Notes: a model not told the origin generated them from the sequence alone. Shown: positions 1 through 6,340, counted from the first letter of the stretch. The stretch is DNA of 6,340 nucleotides from Holophagales bacterium (GCA_031256155.1 JAIRRD010000261.1:1-6340), one strand, 5' to 3'. Made by a program: numbers and translations.

Positions 1-154
1 TCAATGTCTGTGATTCAGCAAAAACACGCTTGCCCTGAGCAGTGTTTTCAACTAAGTACCTATAGTCAAAAAAAGCAAAACGAGGTGCTTCTTGAGCCTG
101 TATTGAAACAACACACGTAGCGGCGGCAAAAAAAGCTAGATTACGAAATTGCAT
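1..154 (-). CDS. skp: OmpH/Skp-family periplasmic chaperone, N-terminal part (cut by window edge)
   Basis: Only the first 51 codons are inside the window; the rest lies beyond the left edge. The translation starts MQFRNLAFFAAATCVVSIQA, a typical Sec signal peptide: Arg near the N-terminus, a hydrophobic core, and likely cleavage after Ala20. The mature part begins QEAPRFAFFDYRYLVENTAQ and continues GKRVFAES. This matches the opening beta strand and helix start of Skp/OmpH proteins, where a hydrophobic strand plus Asp is followed by a Gly-Lys turn (G41-K42) leading into the long coiled-coil tentacles. Family members bind unfolded outer-membrane proteins in the periplasm and hand them to the Bam complex. 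Its position 53 bases after bamA is the usual bamA-skp order and supports the call. A GGAGTG Shine-Dalgarno sequence (158-163, minus strand) sits just before the ATG. The tentacle region, needed to confirm the family, cannot be seen. Confidence 0.82.
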   Translation of the reverse strand, partial: MQFRNLAFFAAATCVVSIQAQEAPRFAFFDYRYLVENTAQGKRVFAESQTL

Positions 155-157
155 ATT

Positions 158-163
158 CACTCC
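158..163 (-). promoter_or_regulatory. Ribosome binding site of skp/ompH
   Basis: On the minus strand the sequence reads GGAGTGAATATG, so a strong purine-rich Shine-Dalgarno element lies three bases before the ATG at 154 when counted from its end. It fixes the start immediately ahead of a good signal peptide. The rest of the 53-base gap after the bamA stop shows no terminator hairpin, so skp is probably translated from a shared message. Confidence 0.6.
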
Positions 164-207
164 AAAATGCATAATGGTATTGTAACTCAAATGTTGAATG
201 CAGAAAA

Positions 208-2784
208 CTAGAAAGTTGTTCCCATACTAAATTGGAAATCTGTCCTGCCCTCTCTATCAAAGTCATAGGGATTTAGTTTTCTGGCCCAAATCAGACGCAT
301 GGGCGCTGGGCTGATAGGTAAGAAAAATCTGAATTCTAAACCTGCACTGCGTCGCAATGCCTCCGAAAAAACCTTGTGGCCTGATCCCCAGGCATTACCC
401 ATGTCGTAGAAAAGCAGAACTCTAAACTGATCGGCAATTTTAAAGTGATACTCAGCATTGGCAAGAAATTGCTTATTGCCCCCAACTACAACAGGATTCC
501 CCAGGTTATCCAGTTTTTGTGTGCCAACATAGCCATATCTATAACCACGAATACTCATTTCTCCGCCAGGCGTGAAATTGTCCCATATTGGCAACTCTTC
601 GCTACTCATGTTTGCGAGATAACCATAACTCGCGTTTAATGCAAAAATGTGACGTTCAGCATAACTCTTAAAGTAAGAAGAATCAACAATAGTTCGATGG
701 AACGGCTTATCAGTGCCAAATTGCCAGCCCCCATACTCAAAACCAATGCCAAACTTGAAACCATCTGTGGGCTTAAATGGATGGTTGACTGTGTTGTAAA
801 CCAAGTTCAAATTAACCGTAGATGTCAACTGGCTGCCGAGTGTGCGGAAATAATAGTTTTGACCGCCCTCCATCCTCATAAGGCGCAGGCTGTAACCAAT
901 GCCAACTTGACTGTAGTTAGTCCAATTACCCCATTTATCGGAGGACATAAAGGTTGCCAGTCTTGTTCCGGTTGATAGCCCAACTCCGCGCGTATACTGC
1001 TTGCGTGCATAGTCACTGCCTACTAGCTCAGCGCTGTACTCGGAGGCATTATCAAATAAAGTGACACCAAATGAGAATGGTTTGTCCATTACATAGGGCT
1101 CGCTAAAAGAAACTGAAAATGACCTTTGATAGTTTCCGCCGTTAATGCTGAGTCCTAAAGTTTCACCACCACCGCCGAGGTTTTTGGTGGAAAGAGAGGC
1201 ACCAAGGGAAAACCCAAAAACTGATCCATAACCGCCATTGAACAGAATTTCATTTACGCCAGCCTCTTCACCCTTAATGACTATGTCAACTTGCGGCTTG
1301 TCATCTACTGGCTTAATATCAGGGAAATTTGGTGGTTTAACTTCAAAAAAGCCAAGTTGATTAAGGCCCAATAGACAATTTTGCAACATTTCAACACTAA
1401 AAGGATCACCCTCGCTAAGCGGGTAAATTGCCCTGCGGAGTACTTTGTCTAAGGTTGTATCATTTCCTTGAAATTCTATACGTCTGATGGAATATTTTTC
1501 CCCTTCGCGCACCGTGAAAGTGGCGTCAACTTTATTTACACCATTTTCCTCCCGTGTTTCATATTTTGTCATTACGCGGGCCTCGGCATAAGAGGCATTT
1601 CTGTACATCTTTTCTATTTCATCAACACCTTTATTAAGAGCATAAAAATCCATGGGATGATTGACGTTAGAAGGTAAATCTGATGTTTTAGGCCGTATAT
1701 TTAAAAATTTAGCAACCCAATTCTTATTGTCCCTTCTGGCTTCTGCTATCTTTCTGCGAAATACCTCTTCTCCTCTGGCACCTCTGAGACCGGGGACTTT
1801 ATCATTCCCATCAAATGCTAGTTTACCCTCATAGTATTTTTCGCCTTCAAGTATTTGGAAAGTAAGTGTAGTCCTTAGATCAAGTTTGGGACTCTTCAGT
1901 TGTTCAATGCGCTTAACATTTTTAGTTTTCTGGCGTGGAGTGGTATAATCTTGAATTTCCTTGATAGGTTGTCCAACGAAAACATCTTTATAACCAAGCT
2001 GTAGATAGGCATTTTTTAGATTTTGAATATCTTCTTCAAGGTTTTTATCGACTAATAAATCATGGCTGGTCAACCAGCTAAACATCCAGTGCTCTCTGGT
2101 TTTTTTCATTTTTCCAAAGAAGCCTTTAGTCTGCGCGTCTGTAAAGACCTTATTACCAAGCAATTTTATTTTATAAATTCTGGCTTTACCACCCTCTTTT
2201 ATATCAAAAACCAACCGACAAATTCCAGCGCCCATTGGTTCTAACTGAACATCAATAACAGGGTCATTATATCCTTTTTCAGCTGCTAAATCAACAATTT
2301 CGCTTTTGATTTTTCTTGCGGAATCTGGATTGTAGATTGTATCAGGATCAATATCAAGTTTTTTCTCTTTAATTTTATCTTTTATGTTTGAAAGACCTAC
2401 CTGAGTACCTCCTCTGTAATCAACTTCTTTGACAATGGGGCGCTCTACTACCTCAATAATCAATACTTTACCGTCATCTTCATCTTTGAATTTGATTTTT
2501 ATGTCATCATAAGCGCCAAGAGACCACAGCTTTTCTAAAATTGCAGAAAAATCTATATTGCGAATATCATCGCCTTCTTTCAAACCTATTCTGAACAAAA
2601 GATTTTCTTTTGTCATTTTTTGGGCGCCGACCACATCAATTTTCTTAATTAACTCTAAATCTTGTCCCATTAAGGCTTCAGAACCAGCGGACAGTAAAAA
2701 TGCTGTGATTCCCAAACTGCGTAAAATCAGCTTGGGAAAAATACTGTTGAATCGGTTTACCGATGTGAAATCACTAAGAATCAT
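208..2784 (-). CDS. bamA: BamA, outer-membrane protein assembly factor (Omp85 family)
   Basis: BamA is the central subunit of the Bam complex and folds beta-barrel proteins into the outer membrane. The 858-residue product begins with a signal peptide: a long n-region to about residue 22, a hydrophobic core at 24-33, and cleavage near 37-40. Five POTRA domains follow at roughly 43-116, 117-199, 200-320, 321-431 and 432-508, each ending in a strand such as VVERP, IKEGG, LEGEKYYEG or VREGEKY. The barrel runs from about 512 to 858. It carries the HPFKPTDGFK element (668-677), the loop-6 signature SIRGYRYG (744-751, Arg746), the YDMGNAWG strand (793-800), and a terminal strand ending in Phe858. 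E. coli BamA is 810 residues; the excess here is in POTRA 3 and 4, while the barrel is if anything shorter. Loop 6 lacks the cysteine pair of the E. coli protein; the only cysteines I see, C189 and C470, are in POTRA domains. An in-frame TAG directly precedes the ATG, so this is the first possible start, although its Shine-Dalgarno (GGAA) is weak. Confidence 0.95.
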   Translation of the reverse strand: MILSDFTSVNRFNSIFPKLILRSLGITAFLLSAGSEALMGQDLELIKKIDVVGAQKMTKENLLFRIGLKEGDDIRNIDFSAILEKLWSLGAYDDIKIKFKDEDDGKVLIIEVVERPIVKEVDYRGGTQVGLSNIKDKIKEKKLDIDPDTIYNPDSARKIKSEIVDLAAEKGYNDPVIDVQLEPMGAGICRLVFDIKEGGKARIYKIKLLGNKVFTDAQTKGFFGKMKKTREHWMFSWLTSHDLLVDKNLEEDIQNLKNAYLQLGYKDVFVGQPIKEIQDYTTPRQKTKNVKRIEQLKSPKLDLRTTLTFQILEGEKYYEGKLAFDGNDKVPGLRGARGEEVFRRKIAEARRDNKNWVAKFLNIRPKTSDLPSNVNHPMDFYALNKGVDEIEKMYRNASYAEARVMTKYETREENGVNKVDATFTVREGEKYSIRRIEFQGNDTTLDKVLRRAIYPLSEGDPFSVEMLQNCLLGLNQLGFFEVKPPNFPDIKPVDDKPQVDIVIKGEEAGVNEILFNGGYGSVFGFSLGASLSTKNLGGGGETLGLSINGGNYQRSFSVSFSEPYVMDKPFSFGVTLFDNASEYSAELVGSDYARKQYTRGVGLSTGTRLATFMSSDKWGNWTNYSQVGIGYSLRLMRMEGGQNYYFRTLGSQLTSTVNLNLVYNTVNHPFKPTDGFKFGIGFEYGGWQFGTDKPFHRTIVDSSYFKSYAERHIFALNASYGYLANMSSEELPIWDNFTPGGEMSIRGYRYGYVGTQKLDNLGNPVVVGGNKQFLANAEYHFKIADQFRVLLFYDMGNAWGSGHKVFSEALRRSAGLEFRFFLPISPAPMRLIWARKLNPYDFDREGRTDFQFSMGTTF

Positions 2785-2883
2785 CTACATTCCATATTCA
2801 AAAAGTTGAGTTTGACATCAAACATTAAAGTTCCCCGAAAAATACTGGGTGTAACACATGACAAAAGCTACTGAGTAAATCCA
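2785..2883 (-). other. clpC-bamA intergenic gap without a clear terminator
   Basis: This is the leader of bamA and is AT-rich. On the minus strand I find no GC-rich hairpin followed by a T-run after the clpC stop (TAA at 2884-2886), which favours read-through from clpC. A TTTAAT hexamer resembles a -10 box but has no acceptable -35 at 16-18 bases, so a separate bamA promoter is possible but unsupported. The gap also contains the small palindrome annotated at 2810-2823. Confidence 0.4.
2810..2823. repeat. 14-base palindromic element upstream of bamA
   Basis: The plus strand reads GTTTGACATCAAAC: perfect 6-base arms around a central CA. It sits 26-39 bases before the bamA start codon. As RNA the stem would be short and AU-rich, so it is a poor terminator even though a TTTTT run follows shortly after on the minus strand. 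The symmetry is more like a dimeric protein-binding site in the bamA leader. A chance palindrome of this size is quite possible. Confidence 0.25.
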
Positions 2884-5349
2884 TTACTTTTTATTTGCCT
2901 CCAGCTCTTCTTTAAGAGAAGACTCGGGAATGACAATTAATTCCAGCCTTTCGTCACTTCGGCTTACATCAAAATGGACATTCCCTGCGGGGATTTTTTC
3001 TTCCCTGATAAGCATCAACTCAGCTAGCGGATCTTCTACCAGCTTTTGAATGGCCCGCCTCAGGGGACGAGCTCCATAAGAGCGATCAGAAGCTGTGTTC
3101 TTAAGGATAAAATCAACAGCGGCATCAGATAGAGTAACAACAATGTTGTGCTTCTGAAGTGTTGTGTTTAAATCATTTATGAGAATGCCTATAATTTGTT
3201 TCAAATTCCCATCACTCAAGCGGTTAAATACAACAATTTCATCAATTCTATTCAAAAACTCTGGGGGGAGTGTTCGCCTTAAAACTTTTAGCGCATCGCT
3301 GGCTTTGGACTCAAAATGGTGATCGGCATCACCAAATCCAAGGTTCTTTGTTGAGAGTAGCTCTCGGCTACCTAAATTACTCGTCATGATTATGATTGTG
3401 TTTTTGAAGTCTATCTGGTTCCCAAAAGCATCGGTAGCGATACCATCATCAAACACCTGGAGCAGAACATTCATTAAATCTGGATGAGCCTTTTCCATCT
3501 CATCGAAGAGAAGCACACTGTATGGATTCCTGCAAACCCGATCCGTGAGCAGACCTCCCTCTTCGTAGCCCACGTACCCAGGAGGTGCACCAATAAGCTT
3601 GGATACTTCATGTTTTTCCATGAACTCGCTCATATCAAAGCGAATCACTTTCTTGGGATCGCCAAATAAAAATCCAGCCAACGTCTTAGCTAATTCTGTT
3701 TTTCCAACTCCTGTGGGTCCCAAAAAAAGGAAAGAACCCATCGGTCTATTCGGATTTTTTAATCCGGTTCTGGCTCTTCTGACAGCACGTGAAACTGCGG
3801 AAACAGCTTCCTGCTGACCAATGACCCTAATATTCAAGTGAGCTTCCATGTTGGCAAGGTTTTGTTTTTCTTCATTTTTTAATGCTTTGATTGGTATCCC
3901 GGTCCAGGAACCAACAACATCTTCAATATCATGATCTTCAACAGGTGTTAATTTCTCGTATTCAATTTCAGGCTGGTTGCCTTTAGTTGCTTGCAACTCT
4001 TCTCTAAGCTGAAGTTCACGTTGACGCAAAAGAACTGCTCTTTCAAAATCGCGGCTGTGTATAGACTCATTCATTTCATTAATTATGCGATGCAATTCTT
4101 CTTCTAAATAATATTTTTCGCTAATATTGCCGCCATTTCTAAGCTTAACCCTTGCCCCGGCTTCATCTAAAAGATCTATGGCTTTATCAGGCAAAAAACG
4201 ATCCGTTATATAGCGATTGGAAAGATAAACAGCTGCTTCAAGAGCTTCAAATGTATAGCGGACACGGTGAAAAATTTCGTAACGATTCTTGATCCCCTCC
4301 AATATATGCAAAGATTCAGCCTCGTCTGGCGGATTTACGTTAACAGGCTGGAAACGTCTTACAAGAGAGCGGTCTTTATCAATGTACCTTGCGAACTCTT
4401 TGTGCGTGGTTGCGCCAATGCACTGAATTTCGCCTCTGCTCAATGCCGGTTTAAGAATATTCGCTGCGTCAAGGCTTCCTTCAGCGGCACCAGTTCCAAT
4501 TATGCTGTGAATTTCATCAATGAAAAGAACAACGCCCGTATCCTTGGATGCCTCAGCAATAATTGCCTTTAGACGTTCTTCAAACTGACCCCTGTATTTA
4601 GTACCAGCTACTATCAAACTGAGATCTAAGGCGTATATACGTTTATCTTGAAGCCCTGAAGGGATTTTGCCTTCAAAAATCCTTTGGGCAAGCCCTTCTA
4701 CAATGGCTGTTTTCCCAACTCCGGCTTCACCTAATAAAATAGGATTGTTTTTACGTCTCCGGCTTAGGATTTGAACAATACGACCAATTTCCACATCACG
4801 ACCAATGAGGTTGTCAAAAATACCTCTCTCGGCTAATTCTGAAAGATTACGGGCGTACTCAGAGAGAAGCGGATGCTCTTTCTTCTTCTTGGCAATCTTT
4901 TCTTCTTTAGCCGACTCAAGCAGTATCTCTTTGGCAGCAATTAAATCAGCTCCCATTTCCTTGAGCAAATGACCGGCGAGATTGGCCTCCTCGTGCAACA
5001 TACCAAGCAATAGATGCTCCGTCCCAACATATCTTGCATTCAGTTTGGCGCTATCCTGCGCTGCGTGTTGAAGAATCCGCTTTACTTCGTCCTCCATTGG
5101 AATATCAATACTGGTGGAACCAGGGGTAATTTTTCTATCTTTCGGAGTCAAAACGGCAACCAATCGCTCGCGTAGCAGAGCGGTTTGAACTCCAAGGCGC
5201 TCCAGTAACATGATTGAAGTCTTTTCTGACTCCCGAAGCAACCCTAACAGCAAATGTCCGCTCTGTATGCTGTCAGCTCCAAACTGACTTGCCTCATAAC
5301 GAGCAAAAAACATTACACGTCTGGCTTTTTCTGTGAATTTTTCAAACAC
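2884..5349 (-). CDS. clpC: ClpC-type AAA+ unfoldase, ATP-binding subunit of the Clp protease
   Basis: ClpC uses ATP to unfold proteins and thread them into the ClpP peptidase in the cytoplasm. The 821-residue product has, in order: a double Clp-N repeat (about 1-145; HLLLGLL at 32-38, EHLLLGML at 111-118); a lysine-rich linker; AAA+ domain 1 with Walker A GEAGVGKT (207-214), pore loop KYRG (251-254), Walker B LFIDE (275-279) and arginines 331-332; a short middle domain with a UVR-like helix (about 423-452); and AAA+ domain 2 with Walker A GPTGVGKT (544-551), pore loop GYVG (591-594), Walker B LLFDE (613-617), Arg701 and the sensor-2 GAR (759-761). The tripeptide LGF at 670-672 lies where ClpP-docking loops sit. 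That loop and the short middle domain separate it from ClpB. The start is GTG at 5347-5349, chosen because [12 protein letters not shown] is the family N-terminus and GAGG (5355-5358) lies five bases upstream. All catalytic motifs look intact. It is the first gene of the clpC-bamA-skp run. Confidence 0.95.
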   Translation of the reverse strand: MFEKFTEKARRVMFFARYEASQFGADSIQSGHLLLGLLRESEKTSIMLLERLGVQTALLRERLVAVLTPKDRKITPGSTSIDIPMEDEVKRILQHAAQDSAKLNARYVGTEHLLLGMLHEEANLAGHLLKEMGADLIAAKEILLESAKEEKIAKKKKEHPLLSEYARNLSELAERGIFDNLIGRDVEIGRIVQILSRRRKNNPILLGEAGVGKTAIVEGLAQRIFEGKIPSGLQDKRIYALDLSLIVAGTKYRGQFEERLKAIIAEASKDTGVVLFIDEIHSIIGTGAAEGSLDAANILKPALSRGEIQCIGATTHKEFARYIDKDRSLVRRFQPVNVNPPDEAESLHILEGIKNRYEIFHRVRYTFEALEAAVYLSNRYITDRFLPDKAIDLLDEAGARVKLRNGGNISEKYYLEEELHRIINEMNESIHSRDFERAVLLRQRELQLREELQATKGNQPEIEYEKLTPVEDHDIEDVVGSWTGIPIKALKNEEKQNLANMEAHLNIRVIGQQEAVSAVSRAVRRARTGLKNPNRPMGSFLFLGPTGVGKTELAKTLAGFLFGDPKKVIRFDMSEFMEKHEVSKLIGAPPGYVGYEEGGLLTDRVCRNPYSVLLFDEMEKAHPDLMNVLLQVFDDGIATDAFGNQIDFKNTIIIMTSNLGSRELLSTKNLGFGDADHHFESKASDALKVLRRTLPPEFLNRIDEIVVFNRLSDGNLKQIIGILINDLNTTLQKHNIVVTLSDAAVDFILKNTASDRSYGARPLRRAIQKLVEDPLAELMLIREEKIPAGNVHFDVSRSDERLELIVIPESSLKEELEANKK

Positions 5350-5354
5350 TGTGG

Positions 5355-5358
5355 CCTC
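5355..5358 (-). promoter_or_regulatory. Ribosome binding site supporting the GTG start of clpC
   Basis: The minus strand reads GAGGCCACAGTG, so a GAGG element lies five bases before a GTG codon. No ATG fits the conserved ClpC N-terminus, so this element decides in favour of the GTG start. Confidence 0.5.
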
Positions 5359-5418
5359 GAAGAAATTCTATGCGGCGTCATAACCGATGGAACATTTACA
5401 GGGTATCGTTATTTTCCT

Positions 5419-5452
5419 ATAGCGGTTCAACTTATTGTGGTTGAACCGCTAT
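5419..5452. repeat. Perfect 13-base inverted repeat upstream of clpC (possible operator)
   Basis: The arms ATAGCGGTTCAAC (5419-5431) and GTTGAACCGCTAT (5440-5452) are exact reverse complements separated by eight bases, TTATTGTG. The element ends about 70 bases before the clpC start. No T-run follows on either strand, and no gene converges on it, so it is not an ordinary intrinsic terminator. Its arm-spacer-arm layout resembles binding sites of heat-shock repressors such as HrcA (9-9-9 CIRCE), but its sequence differs from CIRCE. It overlaps both of the best clpC promoter candidates, as an operator would. Alternatives are a small non-autonomous repeat family member or a structured leader. Confidence 0.6.
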
Positions 5453-5457
5453 GTCAG
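5429..5457 (-). promoter_or_regulatory. Candidate clpC promoter overlapping the inverted repeat
   Basis: On the minus strand a CTGACA hexamer (5452-5457; five of six bases match TTGACA) is followed after exactly 17 bases by TAAGTT (5429-5434), which keeps the T, A and final T of TATAAT. A rival is TTGAAC (5425-5430) followed after 17 bases by GATACC (5402-5407). Both are only partial matches to the housekeeping consensus, and both overlap the palindrome. A transcript would start in or just past the left arm and have a leader of about 70 bases. Confidence 0.3.
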
Positions 5458-5537
5458 GATTAGTTTGCAAATTGAGGCTGACATCTTTGAATTGCCTACC
5501 TGCAAGTCGATAGTTAAACTGCTCTATAACAGTTGTC

Positions 5538-5543
5538 AGGTGG
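5538..5543 (+). promoter_or_regulatory. Shine-Dalgarno-like element before the small open frame
   Basis: The plus strand has AGGTGG followed by six bases and then GTG at 5550. Strength and spacing are typical of a real ribosome binding site. It is the main reason for taking the 50-codon frame seriously. Confidence 0.35.
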
Positions 5544-5549
5544 AAACCC

Positions 5550-5702
5550 GTGTCTCATGCGATTTTTCAACAGGTAATACCATTTTCTATTGCTGATGCA
5601 ACAAATGCTTGGCACACAACTGCACTACACAATGGTTTGCGTCACGTAAGCAGTGCAAAGGAACTTGGAACCGGTATAATAGACATTTTCTACAGGAAAT
5701 AG
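5550..5702 (+). CDS. Possible small protein or remnant of a glycosyltransferase gene (50 residues)
   Basis: An open frame starts at GTG 5550 and stops at TAG 5700-5702, 37 bases before the GT9 start. The product begins MSHAIFQQVIPFSIADATNA and continues WHTTALHNGLRH; the tail is GTGIIDIFYRK. There is no transmembrane segment or signal peptide. I do not recognise it with confidence. The pattern VIPF, then DA-x-N, then a helix ending LR is loosely like the N-terminus of GT4-type glycosyltransferases. That would make it either the decayed start of such a gene next to another glycosyltransferase or a chance likeness. No continuation of such an enzyme is visible after the stop; the next frame is the GT9 gene. 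The TATAAT hexamer at 5675 lies inside it. It could equally be non-coding. Confidence 0.3.
   Translation: MSHAIFQQVIPFSIADATNAWHTTALHNGLRHVSSAKELGTGIIDIFYRK
5675..5680 (+). promoter_or_regulatory. Candidate -10 box for the GT9 gene
   Basis: A perfect TATAAT lies 59 bases before the GT9 start codon. The best -35 is weak: GTGCAA at 5653-5658, with a 16-base spacer, three of six matching. A second option pairs TAGACA (5680-5685) with TAAAAT (5705-5710), but its 19-base spacer is long. Either would give a short leader to the GT9 message. Confidence 0.3.
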
Positions 5703-5728
5703 TGTAAAATGGAAGCCGTTATAAATTC

Positions 5729-5733
5729 GGAGG
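5729..5733 (+). promoter_or_regulatory. Ribosome binding site of the GT9 gene
   Basis: GGAGG lies six bases before the ATG at 5740, a textbook Shine-Dalgarno. An in-frame TAA at 5722-5724 excludes any earlier start, so the start of this gene is well fixed. Confidence 0.75.
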
Positions 5734-5739
5734 TATACG

Positions 5740-6340
5740 ATGAATGATCCTGATATCCCCCAAGGGGCAACATGGGTATGCTTTCCGAAGTTTATTGGGG
5801 ATTCTGTTTGGCACTTCCCCATACTGCGCCTCCTTCGCTTAATGGGTTTGGGTCCCATAGTGGTCTATGGGCCGCAGACCATTGTGGGTCTGCTCAGGGA
5901 CAACGAATTGTCGGACTGTGTGGTTGCAATAGACAAAAGACCAAACATATTTCGACTGATTCAAATGCTCAGGCACCATAGGCCAAAAAGGTGGATCAGT
6001 TTCCTCAAATCCCATAGGTTATTGGTAGCTGCTTGGCTCGCGGGCGTTCCAGAAAGGATCGGCAGGTGCGATGACGGGATGCGGATTCTCAACACACACC
6101 ATGCTTCCCTTAGCGGAACGGGACACATAGTGCTGAGATATTGGGCGGCGCTGGCAAAACGTTGGCCAGACATCCCCGCAATGCCCTTCGCCGACTACCG
6201 ACCCACCGCCCAGGTGGAGAGACCCAAAGGCGATTATATTTGTTTAATGCCAAACTCGGTCTGGCCCCCTAAAGACTGGCCAGCGGACTACTTCCGCAAG
6301 TTGGCTGCAATAGCACGAGAGTCGGGGTTGGACATTGTGG
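5740..6340 (+). CDS. Glycosyltransferase family 9 (heptosyltransferase-like), N-terminal part (cut by window edge)
   Basis: The frame is open from ATG 5740 to the right edge, giving 200 residues of an enzyme whose family is usually about 330-360 long. GT9 enzymes, such as the heptosyltransferases WaaC and WaaF, move a sugar from a nucleotide donor onto lipopolysaccharide core or related surface glycans at the inner face of the cytoplasmic membrane. Seen here: FIGDSVWHFPILRLLR (18-33), matching the family start 'iGD, P, Lr', with Asp21 at the place of the proposed catalytic Asp; AGVPERIG (101-108), the 'laG-riG' element; GHIVLRYWAAL (128-138); and PNSVWPPKDWP (171-181), the counterpart of the 'PGS-K-WP' motif opening the donor-binding domain, with Asn in place of the usual Gly. 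The donor-site C-terminal half lies outside the window, so the acceptor and sugar cannot be predicted. The gene is richer in GC than clpC and bamA and is transcribed away from them. Confidence 0.85.
   Translation, partial: MNDPDIPQGATWVCFPKFIGDSVWHFPILRLLRLMGLGPIVVYGPQTIVGLLRDNELSDCVVAIDKRPNIFRLIQMLRHHRPKRWISFLKSHRLLVAAWLAGVPERIGRCDDGMRILNTHHASLSGTGHIVLRYWAALAKRWPDIPAMPFADYRPTAQVERPKGDYICLMPNSVWPPKDWPADYFRKLAAIARESGLDIV

Larger units (their letters stand above)
5350..5739. other. Divergent intergenic region between clpC and the GT9 gene
   Basis: About 390 bases separate the two divergent starts. The clpC-proximal part carries the 13-base inverted repeat and candidate promoter boxes. The GT9-proximal part carries a 50-codon open frame with its own Shine-Dalgarno, a TATAAT hexamer and several short palindromes. 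I see no tRNA, rRNA, CRISPR repeat or insertion-sequence gene in it. Confidence 0.6.

Noticed and set aside
4267..4572. Plus-strand open frame of about 100 codons inside clpC
   Set aside because: It is antisense to the conserved AAA+ domain 1 of clpC, and its product looks like a random translation.
2884..5349. ClpB (disaggregase) identity for the AAA+ protein
   Set aside because: The long coiled-coil middle domain of ClpB is absent, a short UVR-like helix is present, and there is an LGF loop of the ClpP-binding type.
5419..5452. Reading the inverted repeat as a rho-independent terminator
   Set aside because: No T-run follows the stem on either strand, and the flanking genes diverge from it, so there is nothing to terminate.
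5419..5452. Reading the inverted repeat as a CIRCE (HrcA) element
   Set aside because: CIRCE arms are TTAGCACTC and GAGTGCTAA with a 9-base spacer; the arms here are different in sequence and length.
5609..5624. Sigma-54-like sequence TTGGCAC followed by TGCA upstream of the GT9 gene
   Set aside because: The GG and GC dinucleotides are nine bases apart instead of the strict ten, and the -12 part is incomplete.
5709..5747. Twelve-codon ATG frame overlapping the GT9 start
   Set aside because: No Shine-Dalgarno precedes it, it is very short, and its overlap with the GT9 start is what chance would give.
5625..5858. Minus-strand open frame of 77 codons across the GT9 start
   Set aside because: It lies antisense to the well-supported GT9 gene and to its ribosome binding site, and its product shows no recognisable family features.
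1..6340. CRISPR array, tRNA, rRNA or insertion sequence
   Set aside because: I saw no regularly spaced repeats, no cloverleaf, and no transposase frame on either strand.

Overview
The window is a stretch of chromosome from a Gram-negative (diderm) bacterium. It holds genes for outer-membrane protein assembly, a Clp-type unfoldase, and the start of a divergent sugar-transfer gene. Two signs point to a diderm: a full-length BamA (outer-membrane beta-barrel insertase) and a downstream OmpH/Skp-type periplasmic chaperone. The ClpC N-terminus and the enlarged POTRA region of BamA remind me of Acidobacteriota. That placement is an inference from remembered family resemblance and was not tested.

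Layout. Positions 1-5349 are all read from the minus strand, in the order clpC (5349-2884), bamA (2784-208), skp/ompH (154 to beyond the left edge). The gaps are 97 bases (clpC-bamA) and 53 bases (bamA-skp), and neither holds a convincing terminator, so co-transcription is plausible. Positions 5350-5739 form a roughly 390-base intergenic region. It contains a perfect 13-base inverted repeat (5419-5452) lying over the best clpC promoter candidates, and a 50-codon open frame (5550-5702, plus strand) with a good Shine-Dalgarno sequence. From 5740 to the right edge the plus strand encodes the first 200 residues of a GT9-family (heptosyltransferase-like) glycosyltransferase, which is cut by the window end.

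How the genes fit together. BamA folds and inserts outer-membrane proteins, and Skp carries unfolded ones across the periplasm to it; this is a classic pair. ClpC is a cytoplasmic AAA+ unfoldase that feeds ClpP; its position ahead of bamA suggests joint control of protein quality functions. The GT9 enzyme would act in building lipopolysaccharide core or another surface glycan. It is transcribed away from the cluster and is visibly richer in GC, so it probably belongs to a separate unit.

Most of the window is conserved housekeeping material. The parts worth a second look are the clpC upstream inverted repeat, the small open frame before the GT9 gene, and the expanded periplasmic part of BamA.
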